DNA from: Maylandia zebra
Taxonomy: Eukaryota; Chordata; Actinopteri; Cichliformes; Cichlidae
Length of the DNA stretch: 64,000 nt
NCBI RefSeq assembly: GCF_041146795.1
Contig: NC_135182.1
Span: 34,020,509-34,084,508 of the forward strand
Direction of reading: 5' to 3'
This document shows, piece by piece, positions 61,456 through 64,000 of this stretch (its first letter is position 1; every line of letters begins with the position of its first letter). The notes beneath the pieces were generated by a model. The model was not told the DNA's origin and made no database searches. It saw only the letters and a list, made by a program, of their open reading frames with translations. The translations under genes were made by a program, and so were the position numbers.

Positions 61456-63894
61456 AAAAGTAAAGGCCTGACAGAGCCTCTCAAGGCTGATGTTCAGTAA
61501 TCTTTGTCTGGGACTTTATTCCACATTTTAAAAACACAACTACTATTTAAACACAACTACAGTAAACAATTACTTTTGATCTTCTGAAATGGTGGACAGC
61601 AGTAAACATATATTATGTTGTTTTGGGATAACTGGGCTGAAATAACTGATGATGCTTATTTGGGAAGGACTTATCGGGTTCAATATTCCAAATCACATTT
61701 GAGGTCTCAGGTCCTTACTTTTAACTCCCTGTATGTGTATTTAGGTGGATAGAGTGATGCATAATGGAATACTAAAGATGGATTCACATGCATGAAGGAT
61801 TTATAGGACAGACAAAATCTGTTTAATTTCAAACGTTTAAAACAACTTATCAAAAACACACACAGGGGCATGAATGATGCAAGGACACTGAAAAGAATTG
61901 CGTGAGTCCCTCGGCCCTTCTAGATGCCCATCACGGCCATGAACCCCCACGTGTATCTGCCTTAGGTGCCAAAACACAGAGCTTGGGTGATTAGTGTCAG
62001 TAAAGTGAACTTGGGTGAGCTGTAGTCAAATAACGTTTAATTCATCTCCTGGTTCAATGTTTGATGAGGCTGAAAGTAATGAGAACCCATGGGATGGCTC
62101 ACTGCTCAAGTTGGAAATGGTCAACAGGTCATTACCTTCATTATCCCACAAGAGCAATTATACACACTTTGCAACGCCCAGAGGGCTGTGCTGGGTTACC
62201 AAATCAAAACAAAGATGTTTTTCAGTGTAAGTGGTCAAGAGAAGATCGCAAACTATGACAAACATAGAGTGAAACCAGCTGACTGACCTAATGAACATGT
62301 TTGTGAGACTCTATGATGGCAGCAGTCATAAACTCTATTCCATACGTTTATGCTACACTGTATATGCATAAAAGGGCCCATAGCAGTATTTACCTTTAAG
62401 GGAACAGTGTTACTACTACTAATACTGTATATGTTCCTTTTGTTTTGTTTTGTTTGTAGTGTAGTAAATGTCAGATAAAGGAAGCATGACAGATGTTTAC
62501 TTTGACTATATGAACATTATATCGGCGTTGGTAATGGGTATTAATTTTTAAATAACTGAATATGAATAACTTGTATAATATCTTACTGTACTGTGCAATA
62601 CTTTCTATGAAGATATAGCACATTTTGGGGTAGAAACAAAATTCCCAAATAAGATTCTAAAGTCCTAAATGTTGCCAGCACAAACAAAGTTAGTAGAATT
62701 TTAAGCAAAGCAAAAGACATTTTCTGAAAGTTTGACCTTATGTGATCTTGAAGAAGAGGTCAGAGGTCCAAAGTTATATTTAGAATCCTCATATATCATT
62801 CCCTACATATCAATATGTTGTTAATGCAAATAATGACAGTAAGAAACATAGTCTTAAATACCTTTTATAATGCATTTTTCTCACTTTGACCATCAGATGA
62901 ATCTATTGACCTTAAAGCAGAGGTCAGAGGTCAAATGTGACATGATATTTTTACGAGGCCTTTTGGCAATTTTTAACCAATAAATCATTAACTGGAGCTT
63001 GAACACACTGATGAATTATTACTGGATTGTTAACATAACTTTACACTCCTACAAAGTTTCATTCAAAACTATCCTGTATGACACAGACACTCAAAAACAT
63101 AACCTGCTTGGTCGAGGTTATGACAAAGCATTTTATCACAGCAGTCGGCTATAATATAATCATAGCCAGGTGTCCTTTGCTAAGATAAACCTTTTTTTTA
63201 ACTGTATATCTTGAAGACATACTGTAAGGAATTTGGGGTATTAAGTGCCATCGTACAGTAAAATGGGTGACAGGAAAAATAATAATAAAAATCATAAGTA
63301 TGTTTTGCGTTCTCACTTGAAATCATGCAATACAGTGACTAAAACTGTAGTGTGTTCTCCACTTTTCTATTTTGTTAATGTTCCAGTATGAGACAGTACA
63401 GTCTGTAGAAATTGTCCCATGAAAGGGTTAAGTAAGAGGCCCTGCCCCTGTTGTGCACTGTTAGCAAATCTGCAGCTGAGTTTAGTTCCTGGCTTCAGAG
63501 ACACCTTTCAACTCGTAAGAAGCATTTTTTCTTCATCGGTTTTACTTTCTGCTTTTCTTCCCTCAGTGTTTTAAACGTATCTCTGCTCTCATGTTTGAGA
63601 CTGCAGCTTCAGTTCAGTGATTTTTTTTCCTGTTAATGCTTTGATTAATGTGGAAAAACGTCAGTGCAGGAAAAAACAGGAGTCCAGTGTGTGTCCGGAC
63701 AGAAAGCAGCTCTAACAGAGACTGTAGCAAGAAGACAAGAGAAGACATGCAGAAGCTTTATTAACAGAAAAGCAATTAAAGTCAAACAGGAGGCTGAAGG
63801 GCAATACGGGCGAACTTTGCTCCACAAAGAAGGCTGCTTTACAGCCCAGATTAAAAGGCCGCAGTTGTAAAGAGAAGAGTGAAAAGGCAACTCC
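61456..63894. other. Intergenic sequence, probable promoter and 5' UTR region at right
   Basis: No gene recognised up to 63400. Two GGTCAGAGGTC motifs (62759 and 62925 areas) belong to a dispersed repeat of unknown class. From about 63450 the sequence leads into the start codon at 63895 and may hold the 5' UTR of that gene. No clear TATA box or splice pair was identified. Confidence 0.45.
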
Positions 63895-64000
63895 ATGGCA
63901 TACCGGCTCTTTGAAGGGAAGGATCATGCTTCCATCTACCAAAAGTATCGCTTTACACCTCCAGCAGGGCTCAAGGATATTATTATTCAGTACTTAGATA
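63895..64000 (+). CDS. Start of a putative class I methyltransferase gene (partial)
   Basis: ATG at 63895 opens a frame that stays open to the window edge (35 codons). It reads MAYRLFEGKDHASIYQKYRF followed by TPPAGLKDIIIQYLD. This resembles the N-terminus of the fish proteins annotated as putative methyltransferase DDB_G0268948-like, in which a short leader with the xHAxxYxxYRxxPP pattern precedes the SAM-binding GxGxG motif. The SAM motif itself would lie beyond the window. The context CCATGG around the start is favourable for initiation. The assignment rests on remembered family resemblance and a short stretch. Confidence 0.6.
   Translation, partial: MAYRLFEGKDHASIYQKYRFTPPAGLKDIIIQYLD

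Noticed and set aside
63664-63870. 68-codon plus-strand frame upstream of the methyltransferase start
   Set aside because: No recognisable domain. It lies where a 5' UTR is expected and ends before the better supported start at 63895.
1-64000. CRISPR arrays, operons, phage or bacterial genes
   Set aside because: None present. The direct repeats are cassette duplications, LTRs and transposon ends, and the gene content is eukaryotic.

Overview
This is nuclear DNA of a teleost fish, most likely a percomorph. The support is four single-exon teleost-type olfactory receptor genes, a dense teleost repeat spectrum (Rex1-like and L2-like LINEs, fish L1, tRNA-derived SINEs with AAGCGCTTTGGG-type tails, Ty3/gypsy, BEL/Pao, Tc1, hAT, piggyBac and PIF/Harbinger), and no bacterial or viral gene organisation. 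Host coding sequence is sparse: four receptor genes, all on the minus strand (16049-17020, 33416-34387, 42271-43242 and the divergent 53413-54342), and the first codons of what looks like a class I methyltransferase gene running off the right edge (63895-64000).

The first 51 kb is a tandem array of three copies of one cassette: D1 (about 1310-18340), D2 (about 26727-37430) and D3 (about 38155-43480 plus 50772-51243). Each cassette carries one intact receptor of 323 codons and its flanks. The copies align base by base outside insertions, so each serves as an empty-site control for the others. This dates many insertions as later than the duplications. D1-specific insertions are an L1 3' end (1755-4583), a SINE (4634-4852), a Rex1-like pair (5362-9608), a SINE (9707-10020), a piggyBac MITE (10332-11251) and a solo LTR (14641-15211). 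D2-specific insertions are a SINE (30781-31012), an L1 3' end (32274-33022) and a hAT MITE (34572-36018). D3 carries a nested SINE/gypsy-fragment/Tc1 stack (39202-41296) and a nearly fresh BEL/Pao element (43481-50771). A third L1 copy (37431-38154) sits at the D2/D3 border. A Ty3/gypsy element that jumped into an older LINE is split between cassette borders.

Between D1 and D2 lie the gypsy body (18341-22450) and a PIF/Harbinger element with a MADF-BESS gene (22894-26461). Right of the array, 51.2-55.5 kb holds the fourth receptor and quiet intergenic DNA. From 55.5 to 59.7 kb there is a head-to-tail run of Harbinger-type elements with decayed transposase and Myb/SANT-like genes. From 59.9 to 63.8 kb there are a SINE, a diverged piggyBac relative, a Tc1 scrap and unique sequence leading to the methyltransferase start.

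The genes do not form a pathway. The region is a receptor gene cluster expanding by tandem duplication in a repeat-rich neighbourhood. I found no convincing new biochemical system. The most interesting items are the insertion-resolved duplication history, the receptor divergence at the start of TM3, an L1 family with an unusually long GC-rich 3' UTR and one copy with two A-tracts, a DD37E Tc1 element one nonsense codon from intact, a gypsy transcript fragment apparently retroposed by internal priming, and a perfect snap-back mutation.
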